Below are positions 8,859-18,054 of a stretch of 64,000 bases of DNA, piece after piece. Position numbers and translations under genes: made by a program. A model generated the notes under the pieces. It worked only from the letters and a program-made list of their open reading frames with translations. It was not told the DNA's origin and made no database searches. The DNA comes from Rhizobacter sp. Root404. Lineage in GTDB: Bacteria; Pseudomonadota; Gammaproteobacteria; Burkholderiales; Burkholderiaceae_C. The DNA is taken from contig NZ_LMDS01000004.1 in NCBI RefSeq assembly GCF_001425865.1, positions 65,515 to 129,514 of the forward strand, read 5' to 3'. Within the stretch, counting starts at the first letter, position 1, and the number at the start of each line of letters is the position of its first letter.

Positions 8859-9764
8859 ATGCCCATCCAATGGTTCCCCGGCCACATGCACTCGACGAAG
8901 AAGGCGATCGCCGAGCGATTGCCTGACATCGACGTCGTGATCGAACTGCTCGACGCGCGCCTGCCCGGTTCGAGCGCGAATCCGCTGCTGGCGGAGTTGA
9001 CGCGTGGCAAGCCGGCGCTGAAGGTGCTCAACAAGCAGGACCTCGCCGAACCGGAGCTCACCGAGCGCTGGCTGGCCCACTACCGTGCACTGCCCGGCAC
9101 CAACGCGCTGGCGCTCCACGCGAGCGTGCCGGCACCGGCGCGCCAGCTCGTGGCCGCGTGCCGCGCGTTGGCGCCGTTGCGCGGCGGCATGGTCAAGCCG
9201 CTGCGGGTGCTGATCTGCGGCATTCCGAACGTCGGCAAGTCGACCCTGATCAACACGTTGGCGGGCCATCGCGCGGCCAAGACCGGCGACGAGCCGGGCA
9301 TCACGAAGGTCGAGCAGAAGATCATGCTGGCCAGCGATTTCCAGCTGTTCGACACGCCGGGCATGCTGTGGCCGCGCATCGTCGTCGAGCAAAGCGGCTA
9401 TCACCTGGCGGCGAGCGGCGGCATCGGTCGCAATGCGTACGACGAAGAAGAGGTGGCGATGGCGCTGCTGTCGAACGTCCGGCGTCGGCACGGCGATCGG
9501 TTGCGGGCACGCTATCAACTCGACGAGGTGTCCACCCTGAGCGACGACGCATTGCTCGCGGAGATCGGCCGCAAGCGCGGGGGGCTGCGCGCCGGGTGTC
9601 AGGTCAACCTGCAGAAGGCCGCGGAGATCGCGATCAACGATTTCCGCGCAGGGGCCTGGGGCCGGATCACGCTGGAATCGCCGGGGGATTTCGCCCAATG
9701 GAGCGCGCATGCGCTTGCGCTCGATGCGGAACGCCGGGCAGCCCGGCAGTCCCGCAAGAAATAG
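8859..9764 (+). CDS. ylqF: Ribosome biogenesis GTPase, YlqF/RbgA type
   Basis: A 301-residue circularly permuted GTPase that acts in assembly of the large ribosomal subunit. The motif order is permuted as expected: G4 NKQD at 58-61, then G1 GIPNVGKST at 121-129, then G3 DTPG at 165-168. The N-terminal FPGHM is a family signature. It stands alone between the tRNA-Asn terminator and a convergent small gene. Confidence 0.93.
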   Translation: MPIQWFPGHMHSTKKAIAERLPDIDVVIELLDARLPGSSANPLLAELTRGKPALKVLNKQDLAEPELTERWLAHYRALPGTNALALHASVPAPARQLVAACRALAPLRGGMVKPLRVLICGIPNVGKSTLINTLAGHRAAKTGDEPGITKVEQKIMLASDFQLFDTPGMLWPRIVVEQSGYHLAASGGIGRNAYDEEEVAMALLSNVRRRHGDRLRARYQLDEVSTLSDDALLAEIGRKRGGLRAGCQVNLQKAAEIAINDFRAGAWGRITLESPGDFAQWSAHALALDAERRAARQSRKK

Positions 9765-9767
9765 CGT

Positions 9768-9791
9768 TCGGCCCGGCGAGCGCCGGGCCGA
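9768..9791. terminator. GC-rich 3' hairpin between convergent genes
   Basis: A perfect 10-bp inverted repeat (TCGGCCCGGC/GCCGGGCCGA, loop GAGC) sits between the end of the GTPase gene and the end of the convergent small gene. There is no T-run, so it may protect 3' ends or act with Rho. Confidence 0.4.
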
Positions 9792-9797
9792 TGGGTC

Positions 9798-10049
9798 TTA
9801 CTTGGCGATCTGGTCGCCGGCGGCCTTGGCCTTCGCGTCGTGCTTGGCAGCCTTGGCCTTGTGCGCCTTGGCCTTGGCCTTGTGCGCGGCCTTCTTCGGC
9901 TCGCTGGTCACGGCGGCCTGGACGGTCTCCTTGCCTTCCTTCGCCTTTTCGGCGACGGCCTTGCCGGATTCCTTGACGGCGGTTCCGGTCTGGGCGAACG
10001 AGGCGGTGCCGGCGAAGGCGATGGCCAGGGCGATGAGAAGCTTGTTCAT
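9798..10049 (-). CDS. Small Lys/Ala-rich exported protein, paralogue 1
   Basis: An 83-residue protein with a clear signal peptide (MNKLLIALAIAFAGTASFAQ). The mature part, from TGTAVKESGKAVAEK onward, is very rich in Lys and Ala and has repeated KAKAKAHKAK segments resembling the C-terminal tail of histone H1. No known catalytic motif is visible and I do not recognise a named family. A second copy with the same layout lies directly upstream on the same strand at 10136-10381. A role in nucleic acid or acidic polymer binding in the periplasm would be a guess. Confidence 0.75.
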   Translation of the reverse strand: MNKLLIALAIAFAGTASFAQTGTAVKESGKAVAEKAKEGKETVQAAVTSEPKKAAHKAKAKAHKAKAAKHDAKAKAAGDQIAK

Positions 10050-10135
10050 GGGGTCACTCCGTTTGTACTGATTGATGTTCTGGATCGCCTGTCGATCTCA
10101 GCGGCAGCCATGATAAGCGTGCCGATGTGGCGGCC

Positions 10136-10381
10136 TTACATCGCTTTGGCGGCGGCCTTGGCGTTCTCGCCGTGCTGCTTGGCCTTGGCCTTGTGGACCT
10201 TGGCCTTGGCCTTGTGCAACGTCTTCTTCGGCTCGCCTGTCACGGCGCCTTCGACGTTCTCCTTGGCCTGCTTCGCGGTCTCCGCGGTGGCCTTGCCGGC
10301 TTCCTTGACGGCGGTACCCGCCTGGGCGTGTGCAGCGCCGGCAACGAACAGCGCGGCAAGGAGGGCAATTGCTTTATTCAT
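10136..10381 (-). CDS. Small Lys/Ala-rich exported protein, paralogue 2
   Basis: An 81-residue paralogue of the gene at 9798-10049. It has the same signal peptide type (ending AGAAHAQ), the same mature start (AGTAVKEAGKATAE), a shared EPKK linker and the same Lys/Ala tail (HKAKAKVHKAKAK). The start at 10381 is chosen because it gives the signal peptide; upstream in-frame extensions do not. The 86-nt gap between the copies suggests tandem duplication. Function unknown. Confidence 0.75.
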   Translation of the reverse strand: MNKAIALLAALFVAGAAHAQAGTAVKEAGKATAETAKQAKENVEGAVTGEPKKTLHKAKAKVHKAKAKQHGENAKAAAKAM

Positions 10382-10618
10382 GATGAGTGTTCCCGGGGGG
10401 AGTGGTTGAACGGTCGGCCGTGGGCAAACCGAAGCGGCTCGATGGCCGGGGCAGATGCTCGCGCGGCGCAGGCGCCAGCGCTGTAGGCGGCCCGCGCGGG
10501 CGCGTGTAGGCGACCACGCCAGGGCACTTGGCAGCACGCGCCGGTGGGGTATTGCAGGCGGCGAGAATGGCTCCGATCGCCGGTTTGCCCGGCTCGACAC
10601 CGAGACAGGATCGCTCGC

Positions 10619-11689
10619 ATGACCCGTTCTGCACTGCTCGCGCTGCTGGCCACGCTCGCCACCGGCGCCTGCGCCCAAACCGCACCGGAGCCGACCGCGG
10701 CCCCGGACAACCACACGGCCATGGTCGACAACATGGGCCCGATCATCCGCATTCCGCCGGGGCTGGTCCCGCGCGGCGCCGGCAGCAACGAGTTCCGCGT
10801 CAAGCGCACCGACCAGGTCGCGCCCGACAGCGACAGCGGCGCCTTCCGCACATCGTGCACGCTGGCCAAGGTGGCGCGCATCGACCCGATCGTGTTCCCG
10901 GGCAAGGTCGACCAGTCGCACCTGCACACCTTCTTCGGCAACGTGAAGGTCGACGAGAACTCGACCACCCGCAGCCTGCTCGATTCCGGCGCGAGCACCT
11001 GCCGCGGCGGTACCGCGAACCGCTCTGCGTACTGGGTGCCGACGATGATCGACACCGCCACCGGCAAACCGGTGATGCCCGACGACATCGGCGTCTACTA
11101 CAAGAGCGGGTTCACGACCGGGGACAAGCTGACCCAGGGCATCCCCGAAGGCCTGCGGATGATCGCCGGCAACCCGGCGTCCAGCGGCCCGCCGAAGCCC
11201 GGCGACCCGTTCGCCTACCGCTACAAGTGCATCGGCGGCCCGCGCAAAGAGAACGACAAGTACGGTAGCGAGATCCCGAACTGCGATCTGGGCGCGTCGA
11301 TCTGGCAGGAGATCTTCTTTCCGCAATGCTGGGACGGCGTCAACCTCGACAGCCCGGACCACAAGAGCCACATGAGCTACACCGTGCAGGTGCGCGACCC
11401 GTCGAGCAAGAAGGGCTGGTTCATGCACGTGTGCCCCCGCTCGCACCCGGTGATCCTGCCGCAGATCACCTTCAACGTGATCTACACCGCCAAGACACTC
11501 GACGCGTCCAGGAACTGGCGCCTGGCGAGCGACCTGTACGACGCGCAGAAGCCCGGCGGCTACTCGGCCCACGGCGACTGGTTCAACGGCTGGAAGCACG
11601 ACGTCAGCGAGGCCTGGTTCAAGCACTGCCTGGTCGCCAAGAAGGACTGCCATTCCCACCTGCTGGGGGACGGCCGGATGATCTACTGA
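10619..11689 (+). CDS. DUF1996 domain protein, exported
   Basis: A 356-residue protein with a signal peptide or lipoprotein-like N-terminus (ALLATLATGACAQ) and a DUF1996 domain covering nearly all the rest. Visible family features are DQSHLHTFFGN near residue 100, conserved Cys residues and the late HVCPRSHP block. DUF1996 proteins are common in fungi and scattered in bacteria, and their activity is unknown to me. The ATG at 10619 follows GAGACAGGA. It stands alone; the 237 nt upstream hold no gene I can support. Confidence 0.85.
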   Translation: MTRSALLALLATLATGACAQTAPEPTAAPDNHTAMVDNMGPIIRIPPGLVPRGAGSNEFRVKRTDQVAPDSDSGAFRTSCTLAKVARIDPIVFPGKVDQSHLHTFFGNVKVDENSTTRSLLDSGASTCRGGTANRSAYWVPTMIDTATGKPVMPDDIGVYYKSGFTTGDKLTQGIPEGLRMIAGNPASSGPPKPGDPFAYRYKCIGGPRKENDKYGSEIPNCDLGASIWQEIFFPQCWDGVNLDSPDHKSHMSYTVQVRDPSSKKGWFMHVCPRSHPVILPQITFNVIYTAKTLDASRNWRLASDLYDAQKPGGYSAHGDWFNGWKHDVSEAWFKHCLVAKKDCHSHLLGDGRMIY

Positions 11690-11739
11690 GGCCGCGGAAA
11701 CATGCGGTCACCACAAGCGTGACATTGTGGGCGTCGCTC

Positions 11740-11755
11740 CCCCGCGATCGCGGGG
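11740..11755 (+). terminator. Palindromic hairpin downstream of the DUF1996 gene
   Basis: CCCCGCGATCGCGGGG forms a compact GC-rich hairpin followed by ATTTC, 50 nt after the DUF1996 stop. It is a weak terminator candidate because the T-run is short. Confidence 0.3.
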
Positions 11756-11828
11756 ATTTCAGTGGGCGTTGTCTTACACACGGGCCTCGCGGGCTGCTCC
11801 ATACTGCACCGCAGCAAAGGAGCTTTCC

Positions 11829-12023
11829 ATGGACCTCGAGCAACTGATGGGGCGGTACTTTCGGCTGAAGCAGGAGCTGTCGATCGCGTACCGCGCGCAG
11901 CCCTGGCACAGCGGACGGATCGACCGGCTGGCCGACGAGTTGTCGGCCACCGAGCGCGAGATCGCCTCGCTGCAACCGGCCGACGAGCAGTGCAACGACG
12001 CGCTGCTGAGCTTCGCGCGCTAG
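11829..12023 (+). CDS. Conserved small hypothetical protein, 64 residues
   Basis: A 64-residue, mostly helical soluble protein, MDLEQLMGRYFRLKQELSIA at the start, with a heptad-like pattern suggesting a short coiled-coil hairpin. It is preceded by a strong AAGGAG ribosome site seven nt from the ATG, which supports real translation. I do not recognise a named family. It stands between the DUF1996 gene and an MFS transporter. Confidence 0.65.
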   Translation: MDLEQLMGRYFRLKQELSIAYRAQPWHSGRIDRLADELSATEREIASLQPADEQCNDALLSFAR

Positions 12024-12091
12024 CACCCCGCTAGCACGGTGAGCGCGCCGGCGGCGGCGCACGGTCTTGCGCGCAGCCGCGAGAATCCGGC

Positions 12092-13336
12092 ATGGCCCTG
12101 ACCGCTGACGACGCCGCACCGACCTCACCCACCCTGCCGCCGCTCGCGGTCCCCGCGCTGGCGCTCGCGGCCTTCGGCAGCGGCGTATCGCTGCGATTGA
12201 CCGACGCGATGCTGCCGCTGTTCGCACGCGAATTTGGCATCGGGCTCGGCCAGGCGGCCGCCGTCATCACGGCCTTCTCGATCGCCTACGGCCTGTCCCA
12301 GCTGTTCTTCGGCCCGGTCGGCGACCGCTTCGGCAAGTACCGCGTGATCGCCTGGGGCTGCGCCGCGTGCGCACTCACTGCCTCGACCTGCGGACTCGCA
12401 CCCGACTTCCCCCTGCTGGTCGCGGCGCGTCTCGTGGCCGGCGCCACGGCCGCTGCGATCATCCCGCTGGCGATGGCCTGGATCGGGGACGTCGTGCCCT
12501 ACGAGCGCCGCCAACCCGTCCTCGCACGCTTCCTGATCGGCCAGATCCTGGGCTTGTCCGCCGGCGTGTTCGTCGGCGGCGTCGCGGCCGAGCAGGCGAG
12601 CTGGCGCCTGCCGTTCTTCGCGATCGGCGTCGGCTTCGCGCTGATCAGCGCGGCGCTGTTCGCGATGAACCGCCAGTTGCCCGCCGCGGCCCGCCTGACC
12701 CGCCGCGGCGACGGCCACGCCGTCGCGCGGATGGCCGGCGAGTTCGCGCAGGTGCTGCGGCAGCCGTGGGCGCGTGTTGTGCTCGCCACCGTGTTCCTGG
12801 AGGGCGGCTTCCTGTACGGATCGTTCGCCTTCATCGCCACCCACCTGCACGAACACTTCGGCGTGGCGCTGTCGACCGCCGGCTCGATGGTGATGCTGTT
12901 CGGCTTCGGCGGCCTGCTGTTCGCGCTGGCCTCGGCGCTGCTCGTGCGGCGGCTCGGCGAGGTCGGATTGACGGGGGTGGGCGGCGTGATCCTCGCGGCG
13001 GCCCTGGCCGCGGTCGGCCTGGCGCCCGCCTGGTGGTGGGCGATGCCGGCGTGCTTCGTCGCCGGGCTGGGTTTCTACATGCTGCACAACACGCTGCAGA
13101 TCAACGCGACGCAGATGGCGCCCGAGCGCCGCGGTGCAGCGGTGTCAGCATTCGCCTCGAGCTTCTTCCTCGGGCAGGCTGTCGGCGTCGCGATCGCCGG
13201 CGCGCTCGTGGTACGGATCGGAACGGGTCCGGTGATCGCGTTCGGCGCCGCAGGGGTGCTGGCCGTCGCCTTGACCTTCAGCCGCCTGCGGCGGCGGCGC
13301 CAGTCGCTCGAGGCCGGCGTGGACGCCGCGGCCTAG
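12092..13336 (+). CDS. Major facilitator superfamily transporter
   Basis: A 414-residue membrane protein with about 12 hydrophobic segments. The cytoplasmic loop between TM2 and TM3 reads GPVGDRFGKYRV, the MFS signature A region, and a central basic loop (RRGDGHAVARM) separates the two six-helix halves. The closest look is to drug-efflux type MFS proteins of the CynX/YajR kind, but the substrate cannot be read from sequence. No regulator or enzyme gene is coupled to it. Confidence 0.88.
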   Translation: MALTADDAAPTSPTLPPLAVPALALAAFGSGVSLRLTDAMLPLFAREFGIGLGQAAAVITAFSIAYGLSQLFFGPVGDRFGKYRVIAWGCAACALTASTCGLAPDFPLLVAARLVAGATAAAIIPLAMAWIGDVVPYERRQPVLARFLIGQILGLSAGVFVGGVAAEQASWRLPFFAIGVGFALISAALFAMNRQLPAAARLTRRGDGHAVARMAGEFAQVLRQPWARVVLATVFLEGGFLYGSFAFIATHLHEHFGVALSTAGSMVMLFGFGGLLFALASALLVRRLGEVGLTGVGGVILAAALAAVGLAPAWWWAMPACFVAGLGFYMLHNTLQINATQMAPERRGAAVSAFASSFFLGQAVGVAIAGALVVRIGTGPVIAFGAAGVLAVALTFSRLRRRRQSLEAGVDAAA

Positions 13337-13351
13337 CGACGCGCCAGCAGG

Positions 13352-14104
13352 TCAGCGCGGTCGGCGCGGCGGCGGATTGCCGCCCCCGTGACGGCGCTGC
13401 GGGCCGCGCGGGCCGGCGTCGGGGCCGTCGGCACGCGGTCGTTGCGGCGGCCGCTGCTGGCGCTGCTCGAAGGCCGGCGGCAGCTGGCGCGCGCGCTCCT
13501 GCGCTTCGGTGCGCGCGATCTCGAGCAGGCCGTCGAGCTCCTCGATCGGCACACCCTTCAGCGCGCAGAAGTTCGCCTTCGTCAGCGTGGTGGTCTGGAA
13601 GTCGTGCAGCAGCCCGGCGCGGTTGCGCCGCTGCTGCTCCTCGAGCTGGCGGCGCTCCTCCTGGTTGCCGCGGCGGCGTGCGAGCTCGTCCTGCGCAACC
13701 TTGCGGTGCTCGTCGGTGATCTCGCCGGCCGGCTGGCCGTCCAGATCGAAGCGGGTCGGTGCCTTCGTGACCGCGATCAGGTACGAGGTGCTGCCGGTGT
13801 GCCGGCGAAAGAACGCCGACAGCACCTGCTTGGAGAACACGCCCGGCGCGCGCTCCTGGATGTCGACCTGGATCCGCAGCTTCAGCGGCTTGACCGCCCC
13901 GCCGAACAGTGCCGGGAAGCGCTGCTTCAGCTGCTGCGCGCACTCGGCCGGGGACATGGGCGCGGCGGCGGGTGCCGGCGCCGGCGCGACCTCGGGCGCG
14001 GGCGCGGGCGCGGGTGCATCGGCTGCGGCCTGCGATGCCGGCGTCGCCTCGGTCGCGGGCAAGGTCACGGGCTCGGTCGTGGGCAGCGGAGTGGAGTCGG
14101 ACAT
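13352..14104 (-). CDS. ProQ/FinO family RNA chaperone
   Basis: A 250-residue protein with an Ala/Pro-rich disordered N-terminus (residues 1-50), a ProQ/FinO core (about 51-185, beginning SPAECAQQLKQRFPALF and including a conserved FFRRHTGSTSYL) and a basic Arg/Gly/Gln-rich C-terminal tail. ProQ-type proteins bind structured small RNAs and mRNA 3' ends. The start at 14104 is chosen over upstream codons because residues before it are not family-like. It is divergent from the S1C protease gene, 91 nt away. Confidence 0.88.
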   Translation of the reverse strand: MSDSTPLPTTEPVTLPATEATPASQAAADAPAPAPAPEVAPAPAPAAAPMSPAECAQQLKQRFPALFGGAVKPLKLRIQVDIQERAPGVFSKQVLSAFFRRHTGSTSYLIAVTKAPTRFDLDGQPAGEITDEHRKVAQDELARRRGNQEERRQLEEQQRRNRAGLLHDFQTTTLTKANFCALKGVPIEELDGLLEIARTEAQERARQLPPAFEQRQQRPPQRPRADGPDAGPRGPQRRHGGGNPPPRRPR

Positions 14105-14195
14105 GGAACGCGAACGTAGGGCGGAGGAAGGGCTGGATTGTGCTTGCAAATCGGCGCGCCACCCCGAACTCCGGATGCATTGGGGGAGTTGACTC

Positions 14196-15191
14196 ATGGG
14201 TGCAACGGATGCTTTCCTGCTCGATGCCTATTCGCACACCGTCAGCGAGGTCGTCGAGCGGCTCGGGCCGAGCGTGGCCGCAGTGCAGGTCGGGGACGCG
14301 GGTGCCGCGGATGCGGGCGGCGGCTCGGGCTTCCTGTTCACGCCCGACGGCTATTTGCTGACGAACTCGCACGTCGTGCGCGCGGGCAAGCCGGGGTGGC
14401 CGGCCGGCGCGCCCAAGCCCGCCTACCGCATCTCGCTGGCCGATGCGCGCGAGTACCGGGCGCGCTGGGTCGGCGACGACCCAGACACCGACCTCGCGGT
14501 GCTGCACATCGACGGCCTGTCGCAAGGCCCGCTGCAGCACGCGCCGCTGGGCACCTCGGTCGGGCTGAAGCGCGGCGAGATCGCAATCGCGATCGGCAAC
14601 CCCCTGGGTTTCGAGCACACCGTGACGTCAGGCATCGTCAGTGCGCTCGGCCGCAGCATGCGCACCAGCACCGGCCGGCTGATCCCGAACGTGATCCAGA
14701 CCGACGCGGCGCTCAACCCGGGCAACTCCGGTGGTCCGCTGCTGAATGCGCGCGGCGAGGTGATCGGCGTCAACACCGCGATCATTCGTGGCGCGAATTC
14801 GATCTGCTTTGCAGTCGCGATCGACATCGCGACCTGGGTCATCCCGCAGCTGCTGCAGCACGGCCGGGTGCGGCGCGGCCACCTCGGCGTCGGCGGCAAC
14901 ACCACCCCGCTGCACCGGCGCGTGGTGCTGGCTCACGGATTGAGCCAGGCGAGCGGCGTGCGCGTGTTGCAGGTCGAGAAAGGCAGCCCGGCCGATGTGG
15001 CGGGCGTGCGCGTCGACGACGTGATCGTCGGCATCGACGGCGTGGCGATCGACTCGGTCGACCGCCTGCACCAGACGCTCGACGCGAGCCGCATCCAGCG
15101 CGATTGCGCGTTGAAGCTGCTGCGCGGCACGCTGTCGCCGCAGCCGCTCTACCTGCAGTTGCGGCCGACCGAGCGGGTGCCGGCGGCCTGA
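14196..15191 (+). CDS. S1C (HtrA-like) serine protease without signal peptide
   Basis: A 331-residue trypsin-like protease with one PDZ domain. The catalytic triad is visible as His59 (NSHVV), Asp99 (DTDLAVL) and Ser178 (NPGNSGGP). The PDZ domain covers about residues 235-325. Unlike DegP or DegS it begins MGATDAFLLDAYSHTV with no signal peptide or membrane anchor, so it is probably cytoplasmic. A GGGGAG ribosome site precedes the ATG. Substrate unknown. Confidence 0.9.
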   Translation: MGATDAFLLDAYSHTVSEVVERLGPSVAAVQVGDAGAADAGGGSGFLFTPDGYLLTNSHVVRAGKPGWPAGAPKPAYRISLADAREYRARWVGDDPDTDLAVLHIDGLSQGPLQHAPLGTSVGLKRGEIAIAIGNPLGFEHTVTSGIVSALGRSMRTSTGRLIPNVIQTDAALNPGNSGGPLLNARGEVIGVNTAIIRGANSICFAVAIDIATWVIPQLLQHGRVRRGHLGVGGNTTPLHRRVVLAHGLSQASGVRVLQVEKGSPADVAGVRVDDVIVGIDGVAIDSVDRLHQTLDASRIQRDCALKLLRGTLSPQPLYLQLRPTERVPAA

Positions 15192-15198
15192 GGAACGC

Positions 15199-16833
15199 TC
15201 AGCCCGGGTCGCGCAGCCGGAAGCGCTGAAGCTTGCCGGTGCCGGTGCGCGGCAGCGCGTCGCGGAACTCGATCGCGCGCGGGTACTTGTAGGGCGCGAC
15301 GGCGGCCTTGACGAAGTCCTGCAACGCGCGCACGGTCGACTCGCCCGCGGAGCCCGGCTCACGCAGCACCACGAAGGCCTTGACGATCTGGCCGCGCTCG
15401 GCATCGGGCACGCCGATCACGGCGCACTCGGCAACTGCCGGGTGCGTGAGCAGCACCTCCTCGATCTCCGGCGCGGCGATGTTGTAGCCCGACGAGATGA
15501 TCATGTCGTCGGTGCGCGACTGGTAATGGAAGTACCCGTCGGCGTCCTGCAGGTAGGCGTCGCCGGTGAAGTTCCAGCCCTGGCTGACGTAGCTCGCCTG
15601 CCGCGGGTCGTCGAGGTAACGGCAGCCAGTCGGGCCCTTCACGGCGAGCCGGCCGATCGTGCCGCGCGGCACCTCGACGCCCTGCTCGTCCATCACGCAG
15701 GCGCGGTAGCCGGGAATCGCGACGCCGGTCGCGCCGGGGCGCGCGTGGTCCTCGTCGGCGGAGATGAAGATATGCAGCATCTCGGTCGCGCCGATGCCGT
15801 CGATGATCTGCAGGCCGGTCGCATCGAACCAGAGCTGGCGCGTCGCCGCGGGCAGCGCCTCGCCGGCGGCCACGCACTTGCGCAGCGGGCCGCCGAGCGG
15901 CGCGGACAGGCGCCGCTCGCGTGCGCCGGGCGCCATCGCGCGGTACGAGGTCGGCGCGGTGAACAGTACGGTCGCGCCGAAGCGGCCGATCGCGTCCAGC
16001 AGGTCGGGTGGCGAGGCCTTCTCGAGCAGCACGGTCGACGCGCCGACGCTCATCGGGAACAGCGTCAGCCCGCCCAGGCCGAAGGTGAACGCGAGCGGCG
16101 GGCTGCCGATGAACACGTCGTCCGCGGTCGCGCGCAGCACGTGCGGCGGGAAGCAGGCGCAACTGGCCATCACGTCGCGATGGAAGTGCATCGTCCCCTT
16201 CGGCTGGCCGGTGGTGCCGGAGGTGAACGCGAGCAGGCAGGTGTCGTCGGCGGCGGTCGGCACGTTGTCGAACGTCGCCGGTTGCGCGGCCATGTGCGCC
16301 TCGAGGCCATCGGCCGCGGCCGCGTCGCCGAAGCACAGCGTGCGCGCCAGTCGCGGGTGCGCGGCCGCCGCCGCGTCGAGCTCGGCCCGCAGCGCCACGT
16401 CGCACAGCGCGTGCGTGACCCGGCCCTTGTCGATGATCTGGCCGAGCTCCTTCGCGCGCAGCAGCGGCATCGTCGCGACGGCAATGCCGCCGGCCTTCAT
16501 CACGGCGAACCAGCACGCCACCAGCATCGGCTTGTTCGCCGCGCGCAGCAGCACCCGGTTCCCGGGCACCAGGCCCATGTCGCGCACCAGCACGTTGGCG
16601 ATTCGGTTGGCGTGGCGCTGCAGATCGGCATAGGTCCACGCCAGGTCGCCGGGCGCGCGCAGGCAGAGGCGCTCGCCGCGGCCCTCGGCGACGTGCCGGT
16701 CGAGCAGCTCGGCAGCGCAGTTCAGCGTGTCGGGAAACTGCAGTTCGGGCAGCTCGAAGATGAACTCCGGCTGCTGGTCCGCGGGCGGCAGGTGATTGCG
16801 TGCGAAGGTGTCGACGTGCGCGCTGTCAGCCAT
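15199..16833 (-). CDS. 2-aminobenzoate-CoA ligase / benzoate-CoA ligase family
   Basis: A 544-residue AMP-forming acyl-CoA synthetase. The ATP/AMP motif TSGTTGQPKG is at 204-213, the YFHYQSRTDDMI hinge is near residue 435 and the late lysine lies in RTGTGKLQ. It is the last gene of a minus-strand operon containing a fused flavin monooxygenase/old yellow enzyme. That combination is the known set for CoA-dependent aerobic 2-aminobenzoate degradation in Azoarcus, so 2-aminobenzoate is the likely substrate. Benzoate or another aryl acid is the alternative. Confidence 0.85.
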   Translation of the reverse strand: MADSAHVDTFARNHLPPADQQPEFIFELPELQFPDTLNCAAELLDRHVAEGRGERLCLRAPGDLAWTYADLQRHANRIANVLVRDMGLVPGNRVLLRAANKPMLVACWFAVMKAGGIAVATMPLLRAKELGQIIDKGRVTHALCDVALRAELDAAAAAHPRLARTLCFGDAAAADGLEAHMAAQPATFDNVPTAADDTCLLAFTSGTTGQPKGTMHFHRDVMASCACFPPHVLRATADDVFIGSPPLAFTFGLGGLTLFPMSVGASTVLLEKASPPDLLDAIGRFGATVLFTAPTSYRAMAPGARERRLSAPLGGPLRKCVAAGEALPAATRQLWFDATGLQIIDGIGATEMLHIFISADEDHARPGATGVAIPGYRACVMDEQGVEVPRGTIGRLAVKGPTGCRYLDDPRQASYVSQGWNFTGDAYLQDADGYFHYQSRTDDMIISSGYNIAAPEIEEVLLTHPAVAECAVIGVPDAERGQIVKAFVVLREPGSAGESTVRALQDFVKAAVAPYKYPRAIEFRDALPRTGTGKLQRFRLRDPG

Positions 16834-16848
16834 GGCCGCCCTTCTCCG

Positions 16849-18030
16849 TCAAAACGCCGCGATGCCGGTGATCGCGCGCCCGAGGATCAGCGCGTGCACG
16901 TCGTGCGTTCCCTCGTAGGTGTTGACGACCTCGAGGTTGACCAGGTGGCGGGCCACGCCGAACTCGTCGGAGATGCCGTTGCCGCCCATCATGTCGCGGG
17001 CGACGCGGGCGATGTCCAGGCTCTTGCCGCAGGAGTTGCGCTTCATGATCGAGGTGATCTCGACCGACGCCGTGCCCTCGTCCTTCATGCGGCCGAGCCG
17101 CAGGCAGCCCTGCAGGCCGAGCGTGATCTCGGTCTGCATGTCGGCCAGCTTCTTCTGGATCAGCTGGTTCGCGGCCAGTGGCTTGCCGAACTGCTTGCGG
17201 TCCAGCGTGTACTGGCGGGCGCGGTGGAAGCAGTCTTCGGCCGCGCCGAGCGCACCCCAGGCGATGCCGTAGCGGGCGCTGTTCAGGCAGGTGAACGGGC
17301 CCTTCAGGCCGCGCACCTCGGGGAAGGCGTTCTCCTCGGGGCAGAACACGTTGTCCATCACGATCTCGCCGGTGATGCTCGCGCGCAGGCCGACCTTGCT
17401 GTGGATCGCCGGCGCGCTCAGGCCTTTGGCGCCCTTCTCGAGGATGAAGCCGCGGATCTGCCCGCCGTCGTCCTTGGCCCAGACGACGAACACGTCGGCG
17501 ATCGGGCTGTTGGTGATCCACATCTTCGCGCCGGTCAGCGCGTAGCCGCCGTCGACCTTCTTCGCGCGGGTGACCATGCTGCCGGGGTCCGAGCCATGGT
17601 CGGGCTCGGTCAGGCCGAAGCAGCCGATCCATTCGCCGCGGGCGAGCTTGGGCAGGTACTTCTGCTTCTGCGCCTCGGTGCCGAACTCGTTGATCGGCAC
17701 CATCACCAGCGACGACTGCACGCTCATCATCGAGCGGTAGCCGGAGTCGACCCGCTCGACTTCGCGCGCCACGAGGCCGTAGCAGACGTAGTTCAGCGCG
17801 GCGCCGCCGTAGGCGTCGGGGATGGTGGCGCCGAGCAGGCCGAGCTCGCCCATCTCGCGGAAGATCGCCGGGTCGGTCGTGCCCTCGCGGAACGCCATCG
17901 TCACGCGCGGGGCCAGGCGCTCCTGGCAGTAGGCTGCGGCGGCGTCGCGCACCGCGCGTTCGTCGTCGGTGAGCTGCTGGTCGAGCAGCAGCGGGTCGTC
18001 CCAGTGGAAGGATGCTTTGGTCGTGGCCAT
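16849..18030 (-). CDS. gcdH: Glutaryl-CoA dehydrogenase
   Basis: A 393-residue acyl-CoA dehydrogenase that oxidises and decarboxylates glutaryl-CoA to crotonyl-CoA. It has the FAD-binding [10 protein letters not shown] and [16 protein letters not shown] blocks and the catalytic Glu373 in [10 protein letters not shown], all as in GcdH rather than straight-chain dehydrogenases. It sits between the RidA-like gene and the ligase gene in the 2-aminobenzoate operon. There it would handle the glutaryl-CoA expected after beta-oxidation of a C7 dicarboxyl-CoA. Confidence 0.92.
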   Translation of the reverse strand: MATTKASFHWDDPLLLDQQLTDDERAVRDAAAAYCQERLAPRVTMAFREGTTDPAIFREMGELGLLGATIPDAYGGAALNYVCYGLVAREVERVDSGYRSMMSVQSSLVMVPINEFGTEAQKQKYLPKLARGEWIGCFGLTEPDHGSDPGSMVTRAKKVDGGYALTGAKMWITNSPIADVFVVWAKDDGGQIRGFILEKGAKGLSAPAIHSKVGLRASITGEIVMDNVFCPEENAFPEVRGLKGPFTCLNSARYGIAWGALGAAEDCFHRARQYTLDRKQFGKPLAANQLIQKKLADMQTEITLGLQGCLRLGRMKDEGTASVEITSIMKRNSCGKSLDIARVARDMMGGNGISDEFGVARHLVNLEVVNTYEGTHDVHALILGRAITGIAAF

Positions 18031-18054
18031 CGGGGTGCTCTCCAGGTCGTTGAA

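Noticed and set aside
16849..18030. Reading this dehydrogenase as a generic medium-chain acyl-CoA dehydrogenase
   Set aside because: The YEGTHDVH active site and [10 protein letters not shown] block fit glutaryl-CoA dehydrogenase, and the pathway context needs one.
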